From contig NW_006766926.1 of the NCBI RefSeq assembly GCF_000275845.1, positions 10,469 through 55,971 of the forward strand: 45,503 nt of DNA, in the 5' to 3' direction. Position 1 is the stretch's first letter; each line of letters starts with the position of its first letter. The position numbers were made by a program, and so were the translations under genes. The notes below the pieces were generated by a model. The model did not search any database, was not told where the DNA came from, and saw nothing but the letters and a program-made list of their open reading frames with translations. This document shows positions 1 through 11,081 of this stretch, one piece after another. This stretch comes from Dichomitus squalens LYAD-421 SS1. Lineage: Eukaryota > Basidiomycota > Agaricomycetes > Polyporales > Polyporaceae.

Positions 1-1539
1 CCAACATACCTTTATGACGTATAGAACGGCGTGTGCACTGTGTTCTGACCAAGGGAGGGGTGTGTGCCATACTGGCCGTTAGGCAAGCAGGAGGAGAAGA
101 GAGTTGGGGAACATGGGGGATGGCGGTGGTCTGCGCAAGCAGCGACTCCACCCCAATGACGTCACCATGTTTAGGGCAGGTTTTCGCCGCCGGAGAACAG
201 AGACTTTGCGTCTCTGGACCTTGCCGTATTGTAGACAATCACAATAGGGTTGTTTTGAAGAGGGCATTATGACATGGTCCCTTAGTGAGAAAAATGGGAG
301 ATGGATTGTAGATCACTGGCTCAGTTGGGTGATGGGAGAAAGCACCAAGAGGAAGCAGAAATCTTACATGGCGGAGCGAGATTGGATCATGCAACGCTAG
401 AGACAAGCACAAGCTAAGCTAAGACAAGTACTACGGAGCGGCAAGCTAAGGCAATACGGAGTGACAAGCTAAGGGGTTGCAAAGCGACAGCTACAGAGGT
501 ACCGGTACGGCAGACATGATGCCCTTAGAGACATGCGTGTCCGATCTCGCCAACATGGTGGATTCACGGACGTCAGATGGGCGCTAAACACTGCCGTCCG
601 ACCTATATCGACACAACGCCAGTATTTACAGCCGGGCACGACCTCACACAACCCTAATCAATTTTAATCAAGCACGTTTTCACTGGGGTTCAAGTATGGC
701 GCTCATTAATGCTGGTCTCGCTCGCTCATTTCGTCGCGCGCCTAACCGGCGCCTGCCCAGGTTAGTCGCTGCATATGTCTCTTAGCCGCTGCCCAATGAT
801 ATCTGCTACATAATCGCTAAAGCAGTGGCACTATCCGAGTGTGAATGGGTCTAGCGGCCCTAGAAGCGAACCTTTCCGCAGGCGAGCCAGAACTTCACGC
901 TTTGTGCTCCGCAACGTCTCGCGTGTACCACAATGGTCGTCCCTTAACAGTACACTGTGCAGGCTCTTCTCAGTACTGTCAAGCACGGTTCAAACTTCTT
1001 TCATGCGGTAAACTGGGATGGGGGTTTAATTCCTTGAAGCCTGGTCTACCGTAGTGTGCGACAAAGGTGTTCTGAGACGTGTCCACAGCCCACAGCCCCA
1101 CCAGCCCCACTGGTTCAGAGGTCACCAAGATTTGGTCTGGTTCTGAACCGCTTGCAGAAAGAGTCTATTGTATGCTGTTCCTAACACGCCGGGTAGATCA
1201 TGCCGGGCATCGTTCTCGTCGGCACCACGGTCCACGCCGACCTCCCACAAGATCCCGGTCACCACTTCCCTCGTGCACCATATCGCCAACGGCACATACC
1301 CCCCAGAACCAACGACTGTTGATTCTTCGCTGCTACGAGGCGTTCAAACATGTCGTGGGCATATAAGCTACGTTTCCCTGTGTGCACGACATCTACTAGG
1401 TCGGTGCCTATGACATTGTGTGGATCATGTATACTATCCCACGCTAAAGCCTGACTGGTTACTCGCTTTAGCGATTGTTTGTAAACCTTGACAGTTTATA
1501 TCATCCATCTGAACATTCGCCACTCGTCGCCGACGCCCC
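1..1539. other. Gene-free stretch left of GcvT
   Basis: I find no recognisable coding region here. The short open frames lack family motifs, consistent splice sites and codon structure. The right part, next to the GcvT stop codon, should hold its 3' untranslated region. The only structure I see is a small direct repeat at 410-474, listed separately. No tRNA-like A/B box pair was found by eye. Confidence 0.5.
410..474. repeat. Short direct repeat with CAAGCTAAG core
   Basis: The 9-mer CAAGCTAAG occurs at 410-418, 442-450 and 465-473. The last two lie within a near-identical unit of about 23 bp (TACGGAG-CG/TG-CAAGCTAAGG at 432 and 455). It looks like a small degenerate tandem repeat; no function is evident. 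Confidence 0.6.
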
Positions 1540-3243
1540 TTAGCCCCGATAGTACCTTGCCGGAACAAACGGCATTGTCCTCAGAACTGCTTTCTGAAGC
1601 TTATTTCTGACGTCCACCTCGACTTCCGTACCCTTCTTATGCCATCCGCTCTTGACGTAGCCCATCGCGATGTTCTTTCCAAGCGAAGGCGAGGGAATGC
1701 CAGATGTTACAGAACCTGTATTGGAGCCATCAGCACGACCAGATGGACATGTAGGGGATCTAGCACACCGATTTGCTCATTGCTCGATGGCGCAAATATC
1801 CTTGCGCCCTCTATGAAAGCCGCGTCATACCTTAGTATGAGACCAATAAAGAAAGAATAGCGGATGATCTTACGCCGCGCAGGAGCACCCTCGACTATCA
1901 TACCAACTCGCCTTCTTGGAGGACCCTCTTTCAAGTGTTTCCTCACACCCTCCGCGCCGATGAACTCGCCATTTTCCCGGCGTTCCTTGCCTGTAAGAGT
2001 GTGTCGAGATGGAACCTACGAGAAGACAGGGGAAGGGATTCTACTTACCGATGACCCATGTCAAGCCGGCTTCGACGGGCGTTGTGTCTTCGTCGAGATC
2101 CTGCCCATACAAGCACATACCGGCCTCAAGTCGCAGACTATCTCGCGCACCAAGGCCAGTGAGCTGAACGGGTGGCTTCGAGAGAAGCTGTGCAACCTCA
2201 ACCGTCTGCGAAGGCGGGATCGAAATCTAGCGAGGTCGTATCATCAGGAACGTGGGTGCTTGGCGAACGTCTGCCACATAGGCGCACCTCGAAACCATCT
2301 TCGCCTGTGTATCCGCCTCGCGCAACGTGTAGGTTAAAGCCTTCAATCGGGACAAACGCGCTTCGCCCGAACGTGAGTTCGCGTAGGTCAAACGACGTCA
2401 AACCCTGCAAGTACTGCGCCGCCTCTGGCCCTAGAGCACACGTGAAGCATCAGCGCGCTGCGAACATCAAATGCAGATAGGAAGGTCGTACCTTGAAGCG
2501 CGAGCAGGCCCCAATCCTCCAGCACTTCATGCTCCACTTTTCCCTCTGCCTTTGCCTTCTCCCCAGCATTCCATTCTTCCAGCTTCTCCTTGAACCAGGC
2601 GAGGTCGCGGTCGCGGCGTCCGGCGTTGGTGACAACGTAGAATGCGTCCTCGGCATGTTTAGTGATCACGGTATCGTCAATGATACCTCCGCGCTCGTTG
2701 AGTAGCACGGAGAGAGTGGAGGTATAAGGGGAAAGAAATTTTAGGGATGAGGGTGTGAGCCATTCGAGGAACGCGGTTGCAGTTGGCCCGCGGAAACTGG
2801 TTGTACACATTAATCACGGATCGCAAGACAGCGGGGCGAAGGATCGTACTTTGACTGCACCATGTGCCCGACATCGAACAGTCCGACAGACTTGCGAACA
2901 TGATGGTGGCTTGCAACTATGGCGGGTGGGCGAGTTTAAGAGGGGTTGGCAGAGCGGCATGTGAGACGCACCTGCCCCTAGGGTACCGTAAGAGAGCGGC
3001 ATGGAGTACCCAGCGAAGGGAACCATTCTCGCGCCATTCTCGACATGAAAATCATACAAGCCGGTCTTCCTGAGCTGTGCGTCGATCTTCCAGTCAGTTG
3101 AGTCGTGTGTGAAGTCATGGGAAGCGTACCGGGGTGTCCGCTGAAGTCGACATGCATCGCGGCTTGAGGAGAAGACGGCCGGCTCGGGCTACTGATGAGC
3201 CTGCGTGCGACAAAGCATATCTCGATAGGATCGTTGGGGACAT
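1540..3243 (-). CDS. GCV1: Mitochondrial aminomethyltransferase (glycine cleavage T protein)
   Basis: This is the T subunit of the mitochondrial glycine cleavage system. It transfers the methylene group from the H-protein aminomethyl lipoate to tetrahydrofolate and releases ammonia. The chosen start (3243) gives a classic Arg/Ser/Leu-rich import presequence, [20 protein letters not shown], then an intron at 3129-3075. Downstream exons read [57 protein letters not shown] and [13 protein letters not shown], all in GcvT order. The C-terminus reads [20 protein letters not shown], then [11 protein letters not shown] and a stop at 1540-1542, as in other GcvT proteins. At least seven exons are split by GT-AG introns of about 50-70 nt. 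An alternative start at 3346 lies in a frame that does not give the presequence. The gene diverges from ALG5. Confidence 0.93.
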
Positions 3244-3574
3244 GGCACGGATAAGCCGCGCGGGTGGTCTGGAACAAGAAAAGTGGTGCGAGGCGTGGTC
3301 GGACGACGAGGCGGACGTCGTTTGGAACGTGCGGAGAGCCGAGCATAATGTAGAGTCGTTGGCGTCTATCTAATCTCGCGGGTCACTGATCGATTAGATG
3401 GGGCGTGGCTACTTATTATCACGACGTGGCAGATCCGCGAGCGACCGTCCCCAGACGCGATGGTGGCCACAAACTCTGTCACTGACCGCCATATCCCTCC
3501 CTGCCGCCTTTCTCTCACTTGTCTTGCTCATGTCGACCTGACCGCTCCATCTCATCCACCATCTACTGCCCTCA
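3244..3574. promoter_or_regulatory. Divergent promoter region, GcvT / ALG5
   Basis: These 331 bp separate the two predicted start codons of oppositely transcribed genes and must hold both promoters. The right half is C/T-rich just before the ALG5 ATG, as is common upstream of fungal start codons. I see no clear TATA box. Confidence 0.5.
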
Positions 3575-4884
3575 ATGGATAGCTCAACGCTCCTTTATGG
3601 CGGGCTCGGACTTCTGGCCGCCACACTTGGTACGGTATGTCTCTCCTTCCTGCTGCCATTCGCAGTTATCGGACTATGGTAGTTGGGACCGTCCGAGTGA
3701 CCAATGAGCGACGCGCAATGATGAATCCTAAATCATCCTTGTTCTTAGACTCGCGGGCCGCTCTCGCGAGTGCGCGCCGCGAGGTTGACGATACATATGG
3801 TCAGGCACACCTGTGTCGCCTTTCTGAGCGCACTACGTCTTGTGTTCACTCGCAACTTATCGACAGCACGTCTGCTGTATCCGTGCTGACAACAACGTAT
3901 TCTGTAGGCTTACACTCTACTCGTTCTCTGGTCGCCGGATATCATCGTCCCCAAGCCCTCTGAAAAGACTTACCGCTCTCCTCGCAAGCCCTCTGCCCGC
4001 CTTCCCCTATCGTCAATACGCGACTCGCCTTCAGTCGACTTGACGGTCGTCATCCCCGCCTATAATGAGACAGCCCGGCTACCGGAAATGTTCTCGACCA
4101 CGCTTGCGCATCTTGAGTCGACCCGATCGTCGCGCTCATATGAAGTGCTCGTAGTGGATGATGGCTCGCGCGACGGGACAGCGGACCTCGCGCTAAAGCT
4201 TGGTGCGCAATACCCGCAGAGCGACGTGCGCGTCGTCGTGCTAGAGAAGAACGTGGGGAAGGGCGGCGCGGTGCGTCATGGGATGTTGCATGGGAGGGGG
4301 AAGAGGTTACTTATGGTAGACGCCGATGGTGCGAGTCGGTTCGAGGACCTGGAGGCATTGTGGAAGGCAATGGATGAGATCTCACCCAAGGGTGAGGCCG
4401 CGGTCGTTGTTGGCAGTCGCGCACATCTTGTAAAGACTGAGGCGGTTGTGAAGGTACGCCGTGTCGCTCGCATCTCGTGGGTGTATTCCAGAGGCTTACT
4501 GTTGCGGGCATGCAGCGTTCCTTGATCCGCAACGTGCTCATGTACGGCCTCCACACCATCCTGCGCATCGTTGGGGTCGGACACATCCGCGATACCCAGT
4601 GTGGCTTCAAGCTGTTCTCACGTCGTGCTGCGCAGCAGATATTCCCGTGCCAGCACCTGGCGACGTGGATCTTTGACGTTGAGCTGCTGCTGCTCGCGAA
4701 GGAACTTCGGATGGCGGTCGCCGAGGTCCCCATTGAGTGGCATGAGGTCTCTGGAAGCAAGCTGCACGTCTTCGCGGACTCACTACAGATGCTTCGGGAC
4801 CTTCTAATCCTACGGGCGAATCTGCTCCTTGGACGGTGGAAGGTGCATGCGCCGAAGGCGACACAAAACGGGAAGGGCAGGTAG
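3575..4884 (+). CDS. ALG5: Dolichyl-phosphate beta-glucosyltransferase
   Basis: ALG5 makes dolichyl-phosphate-glucose at the ER membrane, the glucose donor for the last steps of the N-glycan precursor. Exons 3575-3634, 3908-4453 and 4516-4884 splice to 324 codons, the same length as animal ALG5. The N-terminus is hydrophobic (a membrane anchor). The GT-A family 2 core follows: DLTVVIPAYNE, EVLVVDDGSRDGT, NVGKGGAVRHGM, the metal-binding VDADGAS and VVGSRAH. Exon 3 carries RNVLMYGLHTILRI and the family hallmark GHIRDTQCGFKLFSR, then a WIFDVELL segment. The first intron (3635-3907) is long for this genome, and its start also reads as hydrophobic residues in frame before a TAG, so a different first-exon boundary is possible. 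Confidence 0.92.
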
Positions 4885-5263
4885 TGTAGATATCGGGATA
4901 GTTATAAGTTATTCTAGCGCTACCTAGCGTGGACATTGATGTCATAAGAGAGCGCTGTTCGATGTCACTTGTGTGCTCAGCGCTGGTGATGTTCGGTGTC
5001 AGGAGGTGGTCGTCGTGAGCCTGGACTATGAAAAATAGTCACATGCCTCGGCCCCGGCTGCCGGAAAGATGGCCACACGGAGGTGGTGTCCGTAAATGCC
5101 GGACCCGGTGTTCAAACGGTCAGCGGCTGCGATTGGTCGAAATTGACCGGAGGGCAATGGCGCCCAAGTGCGATAGAGTCCGCTGCACATACGACAGGCA
5201 GGAGGTGTGCACATTCAGACGGGATGTGCGAGAATGGGAAGAGGGCCGTGGAGGTGATCATCC

Positions 5264-5296
5264 GAGAGGGACGGTCGAGAGGGACGGTCGAGAGGG
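5264..5296. repeat. 13-bp tandem repeat, about 2.5 copies
   Basis: The unit GAGAGGGACGGTC occurs at 5264-5276 and 5277-5289, followed by a partial third copy. It is in the presumed promoter of the following gene. Confidence 0.7.
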
Positions 5297-5436
5297 ATGC
5301 ATGCGGACAGAGTCCACAGTACAGAGCGTCGTTGGTGGCAGAGTGCCTGATATGGGATGGGCTGCCATGGGCTGGGCTGGGTCGCCGAGGCGGGGAGAGC
5401 GACTGCAGGCCTGGACTGCGTCGGGCCCATGGAACG

Positions 5437-5476
5437 CAGTCTGGCTGTCGCAGTCTGGCTGTCGCAGTCTGGCTGT
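5437..5476. repeat. 14-bp tandem repeat, almost 3 copies
   Basis: The unit CAGTCTGGCTGTCG occurs at 5437-5450 and 5451-5464, with a third partial copy to 5476. It ends about 20 bp before the TATA-like site. Confidence 0.75.
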
Positions 5477-5495
5477 GAGTCCCCCCTGAGAGAAA

Positions 5496-5501
5496 TATAT
5501 A
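5496..5501 (+). promoter_or_regulatory. TATA-like element
   Basis: TATATA lies 40 bp before the first ATG of the ETT1-like gene (5541), in otherwise GC-rich DNA. Position and composition fit a core promoter, but no transcript start is known. Confidence 0.35.
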
Positions 5502-5540
5502 CTCGCATCGCCCTCGCACGTCCTCCCTGCCTCGCCTCAG

Positions 5541-7944
5541 ATGCTCGCGTGCATGTCGCCCTCCCTCGCGCCCCTCCCTGCGCCGTTTCTCGTCCTCCCA
5601 GCGTCGGTGCCCTCCCTCAAGCGTCCCCGCGGCCTCTGGAAGCAGCGTCGTCTGGAAGCGGCCGAGAGCTCGCCTCGATCCCCCTGGCCGCTTCAGGAAG
5701 CCACGTCCCACGCCCGGCCACCGCCTGCATCCACTTCTCCCCGGCCGAGCCCGTTCGGTTCTCCCCGGCCGAGCGTAGCCGGCTCGCCGACGCCGTCTCT
5801 GCTCCATCTCCGATCGCCCTCGTCCTCTTCGTCCACGTCGCTCACCGCCAGCGCCGACGACGAGAACGCCTACGACGACGACCAAGGCGACTCTCACAGC
5901 GATTCCCCCCTGTCCCCCAAGCGCAGACGCATCTCAGGCCACTTTTCCCCCGCCCATTCCGCACCCTCGCCGACCTCCGGAGCCGCCCCCGGCTGCCGCT
6001 GTGAATCTATAACCCCCATTCCTAACCCCCATGCCACCGCCGTCGCTCCCCTCCGTCTTCCTCCCCTCCTCGCCCTGTCCATGTTCCCGCAGCCGGTCTC
6101 CCGTTCCATTTCCGCCGTCTCCACCACCTCCAGCGACTCCTCGCTATCTGCCAGGGGCAAACATCGGCAATCCTCCGTTCAGACCCAGACTTCCATTCAC
6201 TCCGCCGGCTACGAAGATTGGGAGAACTTGAAGGAACTCTTCGCCAGAGCGGCCGAGCGTTATGACGGTGTGTGTCCTCCTCTCCCAACCCACATGTGCC
6301 TGCCTCTTGCGTCCCCACACCTGCCCTGCCGCTCGTCCCGTCCTCGATTGGCTTGGAGTACTGATCTCTCTCGCCCAGCCGACGACATCCCAGAGGCCCT
6401 CCCCCTACTCCGTGCCGTCATTCGCCAGTGTCATCGCTTTCTTATCGATCACCCAGATCCCTCCGTCGTCTACACCCATCCCAAACCGAAGCGTCTCAGT
6501 CGATCTCCTGAGGGCGCTATCACCCCCACTGAAGAGCGCCTACATCGCGATTGGGGCACAGACCTCCTAGTAGACACTCCCAATCTCACCGGCTGGTCCT
6601 CTAGACGCCGCTCTAGCACAACCACGAAGCCTTCTCGGTACGTTCCTCACGCCCAAGTCACACAACCTCCAGTTCATTAACGTTTGGCTCATGTTCTGCG
6701 TTTCGTTTTACAGTCAGGCAGAACTCCCCACCGCGTTTCATGCCATCTTTGGCATAACGCTCTTCCTCATGGGCAACCTTGTCGCGCAGGATCCCTCCAT
6801 CGTCCTTCCCGAGGAACCCGACGCACCCTCAACGTACTGGCTTGCCGCTCTCGATGTCTTCGAAACCGGAGAGAACCTTCCCAGTCGAGTGGGTGGTACC
6901 GACCTCGATGCTGCCGAGGATTGGCGGATGGCCATCGTCTGGGGCCGCACCCTTGTCTGCCTTGCCGATGAGAAGGTAACACATAACATCAAGATGGCGA
7001 AGGAGCAGGCCGAGGCGTCCGACGCCTCTCCAAACCACTCCTCATACTTCTCAACGGCGTCGGCGTTCTCTATGTCTGAGCCGCACTGGCCCCCATCATC
7101 TCCGTTCCACGCTATCGCCCAATTCCGTCCGCCAGTAACGCGGCGAATGTCATTGTACTCCGCCTCTGCTCACGACATCATGGTTCTCGCCATGGATCAG
7201 TTTTCCCGAGGTATCTTCCACATGCCTCATCCGCACTATTCACACTCGCACAACCCATCCTACGTTCATACTCCGGGAGTCGCGCCCTCCGCGTACCAGA
7301 ATTCCAGCTATTTCTCGTCCCCTCAAGCGCCGCCTTCCCATTACGCTTCGCCATATGTCCCCTCCACAGATCCCCTAATCAGCTTCTCCCGACCTCAAGA
7401 ACTCTTCACAATTGCGTCAGAAGTTCTAGGCGTCGCTGAACGTCTCTCTTCGGGAACGCAACGGCACTATTGGGCGTCATGGGCTGACTCGGTATTCAAT
7501 CAGATGAAGAACGAGGCCGACATGGACGCTTGGCGGGCACCTATCCTCTCTGCACGCGGACGCTGCTGGCTCGTCATGGGCTCCGCGTCCGTCGACGACA
7601 TGGAGCCTGCGCTTGAAGCCGGCGACCTAGAAGTCCTGCACACGCCTGAAGCTGAGGAAGCTCGCGAAGGCCTCGCTATGGCGATTTCGTTCTTCGAGCG
7701 TGCCAAGGGACACCTCGCAGACTCGATGAACACTGCAGGTCGGGAGTGCGAGGATGTCTCGCCATTGCTCGCAGAGGCCCTGCTCGTGCTCGCGAACCTC
7801 ACTGCAGACGAGAACAAACGCGAGGAGCTCTATACCCGTGCGCAGGCAGAAGTTGGCGAGGACCTGAGACTGGATTCCCCGGACGCCTCCAGCGGCTCAA
7901 ACGCCGAGGCTGATGCCGATGATGCGATGGATACGTCGATGTGA
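5541..7944 (+). CDS. ETT1: Nro1/ETT1-like helical-repeat protein
   Basis: Exons 5541-6267, 6379-6637 and 6714-7944 splice in phase to 738 codons. The first 220 or so residues are Ser/Pro-rich and probably disordered, with a KRPRGLWKQRR stretch resembling the KRPLGLGK-type start of the family and a basic PKRRR run. A helical part follows: YEDWENLKELFARAAERYD, DIPEALPLLRAVIRQCHRFL, LPTAFHAIFGITLFLMGNL. It ends with EALLVLANLTADENKREELY and an acidic tail. These segments match my memory of the fungal Nro1/Ett1 family (TPR-like; linked to Ofd1 control in fission yeast and to translation termination in budding yeast). The N-terminus is much longer than in the yeasts, and a Ser/Pro/His/Tyr-rich insert lies near 7020-7380. 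The name rests on pattern recognition only. Confidence 0.62.
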
Positions 7945-8929
7945 AACCCCCCCCTTGGCGCGTCGCTCGCAGCTGCGAATCTCGACCGACCTCGCCTTGT
8001 CGCTCCAGGGCGGCGGGAACAGCCTAGTCCGGCTGTCCCCGGTGTCTCGGTCATGGACTGGGGTCTCGAATCTGAACACCGCAGACGGTCGCGTCCCTGC
8101 TTCAATCTCCCTTCCGTCACTCACTTCCACTCTTATCATTATTCAATCTCTTTCGGGCTATAAATGTATCGCTCCAGGGTTCATAGCGTATCCTCTCTCA
8201 TCTCTCGTCTCTCCTGCACCGGTCTCTGTCATACACTGCCTGTTCTCTGTCGCTCGTCCTCACCGCATCGCTCTACTCCCTTGCAATTGTACTCACATGC
8301 TCGTCCTGCAGACATTCCTATATAGCAACTTCTTGTAGGGCGCGGGCTCGTATACATTGGTAGATATGCTGGCAACATGGTTATCAGTAATTCTGTTGAG
8401 ACGTGGGCGCAGTCGTCACAACATCGGAAAGGAACCAAATTGCATAGCGGATTGTGAAGTTGAGTATGATTGAGGCCGCTCAATTCTTTGTGCAATCAGC
8501 GGCCATTTATGTATAGTATGAGATAGAGCTTTGAAGTCCATGTCGTGCAACGGCCATCGGCGTGTGCAGACTTGAGTTCTGGACACGGCCTTTTTGATCG
8601 CGAATGCTGGAGTATATTCTTATGGGGCTAACGCGAACGTTTTGAGCTCAGCGCGAGGAGTTGGGAGATGATGAAGATGAAGACGGCGTTCAAGTTGTGG
8701 GTGCTGTAAGGGCGGGGGCGCTTGCTGGGTATCGGCAGGAGGAGGTTAGGGTTGCGATGCGACGGGCTGATAGCTGAGCGCAGGCTGAGGCTGAAGGACC
8801 TCAGCCAGCTCTATTCCCCGACCGTCACCATCTCATCTACCTCACATCGTTGTTTCCCGCTTTGCCAGCGACGCCCTTGTATACTCTGCCCAAGCGACCA
8901 GCCCTGCAGTCAGTCGTTACCCGGCCGCC
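7945..8929. other. Intergenic region between the ETT1-like gene and coronin
   Basis: No coding region is supported. The left part should be the 3' region of the ETT1-like gene. The segment before coronin (about 8800-8925) is C/T-rich, which is typical of fungal promoters. A TATAAATG string at about 8160 may be incidental. Confidence 0.5.
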
Positions 8930-10866
8930 ATGTCTCGATTCGTCCGAGCATCCAAGTATCGGTACGTAGTCGCCGTCACCATGCTCTACCGTGTTGGGCT
9001 CACCGCAGCTATGGGCGACGAACAGCCACGTCTTCGGTCAAAACGGCAAGAAAGAATATGGTTTTGACAATGTCAAAGTCACCAATAGTGCCTGGGACAC
9101 CAATGTCATCTCTGCCTCTACCGTACGTGACCTCCGGTAATCAATACATATCGTGTTGGCCACTTTCTCGCTCACCGCGGTCGCTACCTTCACATCCCGC
9201 AGCGCTATGTGTCTTTGAACTGGAACTCCTCTGGTGGAGGTGCCTTCGCCATCCTCCCCCTTCCCTCGCCCTTCGCCCCTCTACCAAGTGCTTTCCCGTC
9301 CAAGCTCCCCGATCTCATCCCACTCGCCCGAAGCCACTCCGGCCCTGTCCTCGACACTGACTGGTCTCCGTTCAACGACTCCATTGTCGCTTCTGCGGGC
9401 GAGGATGGTAAGGTCATGATTTGGAAGGTTGAGTCTGGCGCGTTTGAAGGCTGGGGCGAGGACGGCTGGGAACCTCGCGACTTTGACCCCGTCGCGCGTC
9501 TTGACGTCTCCCCGCGACGCGTTGGACACGTTCTCTTCCACCCGACCGCGAACAACGTCCTCGCGACTTCCACCGGTGACCACGTCGTCAAGCTCTGGGA
9601 CCTTGCAAACCCCGAGAGCGCCAAGTCCGTCTTAGGCGGCCATGGCGACGCGATCCAAAGCATCACATTCAATCCTTGGGGCACTGTCCTTGTCACGACA
9701 TGCAGAGACAGGAAGATCCGCTTGTTCGATCCCCGCGCGGGAGGCGACCCGGTTCGCGTTGGAGAGGGCCACAGCGGTATTAAGGTGCGTGATCGTGTGA
9801 CGGCATGTGGCATGGTACGCTTCATCGACCAATGTATATCTTTCCTCGTTAGGGTGCGCGTGTCGTCTGGATGGGCGACAAGGATCGCCTCGCAACCACT
9901 GGTTTCAGCAAGATGAGTGATCGTCAGGTCGCGCTCTGGGAAACGGGAGGCTTGGGGAACGTCAAGACGATTACCATTGACCAGACGTCTGGGGTGCTCA
10001 TGCCATTCTGGACTGACAACAACATCCTCTTTTTGGGTACGTTTGCATTTCCAGGGCGCGACACTGCACACACTGATCTAGGATTAAGCTGGCAAGGGTG
10101 ACGGCAATATCCGTTACTACGAATACGAGAGCGACAACCTCTTCCCTCTCGCCGAGTACAAGTCATCAGAGCCTCAGCGTGGCATGTGCTTCCTCCCTCG
10201 TCGCGGCCTCAGCGTATCGGACTGCGAGATAGCGCGCGCTCTGAAGGTCGCGGCCAATTCCATCGAGGCTATCGCTTTCATCGTACCCCGGAAGGTAGGC
10301 ATCGTCATTCTCTTCGTTTCTCATACTCACGTTTCCCTCTTAGTCGGACTCCTTCCAATCCGACATATACCCTCCCGCACCCTCTGCTGAGCCCGCCCTT
10401 ACTGCTGCCGAGTTCTTCTCCGGAAAGAATGCCCCACCCAAACTGGTATCCCTGGAGGATGGCTCGATCTCATCTGTCACAGGATCCGCTCCCATCGCCA
10501 CACCCGCTCCGGCGCCGACGAGGACCACCTCCGCACCGCCTCCGGCGGCTGCGCCTGCCACGCCTGCCATCGTCGTTCGCGACGAGCCCTCGCCTGCTCC
10601 TTCGCCTGTCGCTGCACCTCCTCGGATCGAGCCTACCCGTTCGCAGTCTCTTTCTCAAGACGTGAGTAACGATATTCATCATCCTGAAGCACGCTACTGA
10701 CACGCTGCGTCGACTGCAGAACTCGGAGGTCTCTTCCCTCAGGGAAGAGAACGCGCGGCTGACATCAGAGCTGCGCGAAGCTCGCGCACAGATCCGCAAC
10801 CTCGAGCTGCAGGTCGAGACCGTGCGCGCCAACGCTCGCAAAGCCGCTGCGCTCCTCGACAGTTGA
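8930..10866 (+). CDS. CRN1: Coronin, WD40 actin-binding protein
   Basis: Coronin bundles F-actin and regulates the Arp2/3 complex at cortical patches. Seven exons (8930-8961, 9026-9122, 9203-9784, 9853-10036, 10089-10294, 10344-10661, 10720-10866) keep phase throughout and give 521 codons. The start MSRFVRASKYRHVFGQ is the coronin N-terminal signature, and the ATG sits in a good GCCGCC context. The beta-propeller shows HSGPVLDTDWSPFNDSIVAS, EDGKVMIWK, VLFHPTANNVLATST, DHVVKLWDL and VWMGDKDRLATTGFSK. After the propeller comes a Pro/Ala-rich linker. The end is a heptad coiled coil, LREENARLTSELREARAQI, which would oligomerise the protein. Nothing is missing. Confidence 0.95.
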
Positions 10867-11081
10867 ATGAAAGTGGTGATCTGTGGAGGATTCGTCATGT
10901 GCTTGTTTTCTGGGAATGGACGGTGTGCTGTAGATTAACAGAAGGCGAAAATGTATGTGATATTACACATCTGTTAGGAATGCGCGAGCGAGTACAATCG
11001 CATAGTTCATGGTAATGGACATTAACACAGATGCTCATCCTCGTAAGCCTGTAACAACGGCCGGTATCATTATGACTGTAA

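Larger units (their letters stand above)
4885..5540. other. Intergenic region between ALG5 and the ETT1-like gene
   Basis: This region holds the ALG5 3' end and the promoter of the next gene. Open frames on both strands lack motifs and overlap each other. It contains two small tandem repeats (5264-5296 and 5437-5476) and a TATA-like site near the right end. Confidence 0.5.

Noticed and set aside
980..1010. GGTTCAAAC as a tRNA B box
   Set aside because: It has no matching A box and no cloverleaf in the surrounding sequence.
5112..5897. 261-residue minus-strand ORF opposite the ETT1-like exon 1
   Set aside because: It is an Arg/Gly-rich shadow of a Ser/Pro-coding strand, without a start context, domain or splice sites.
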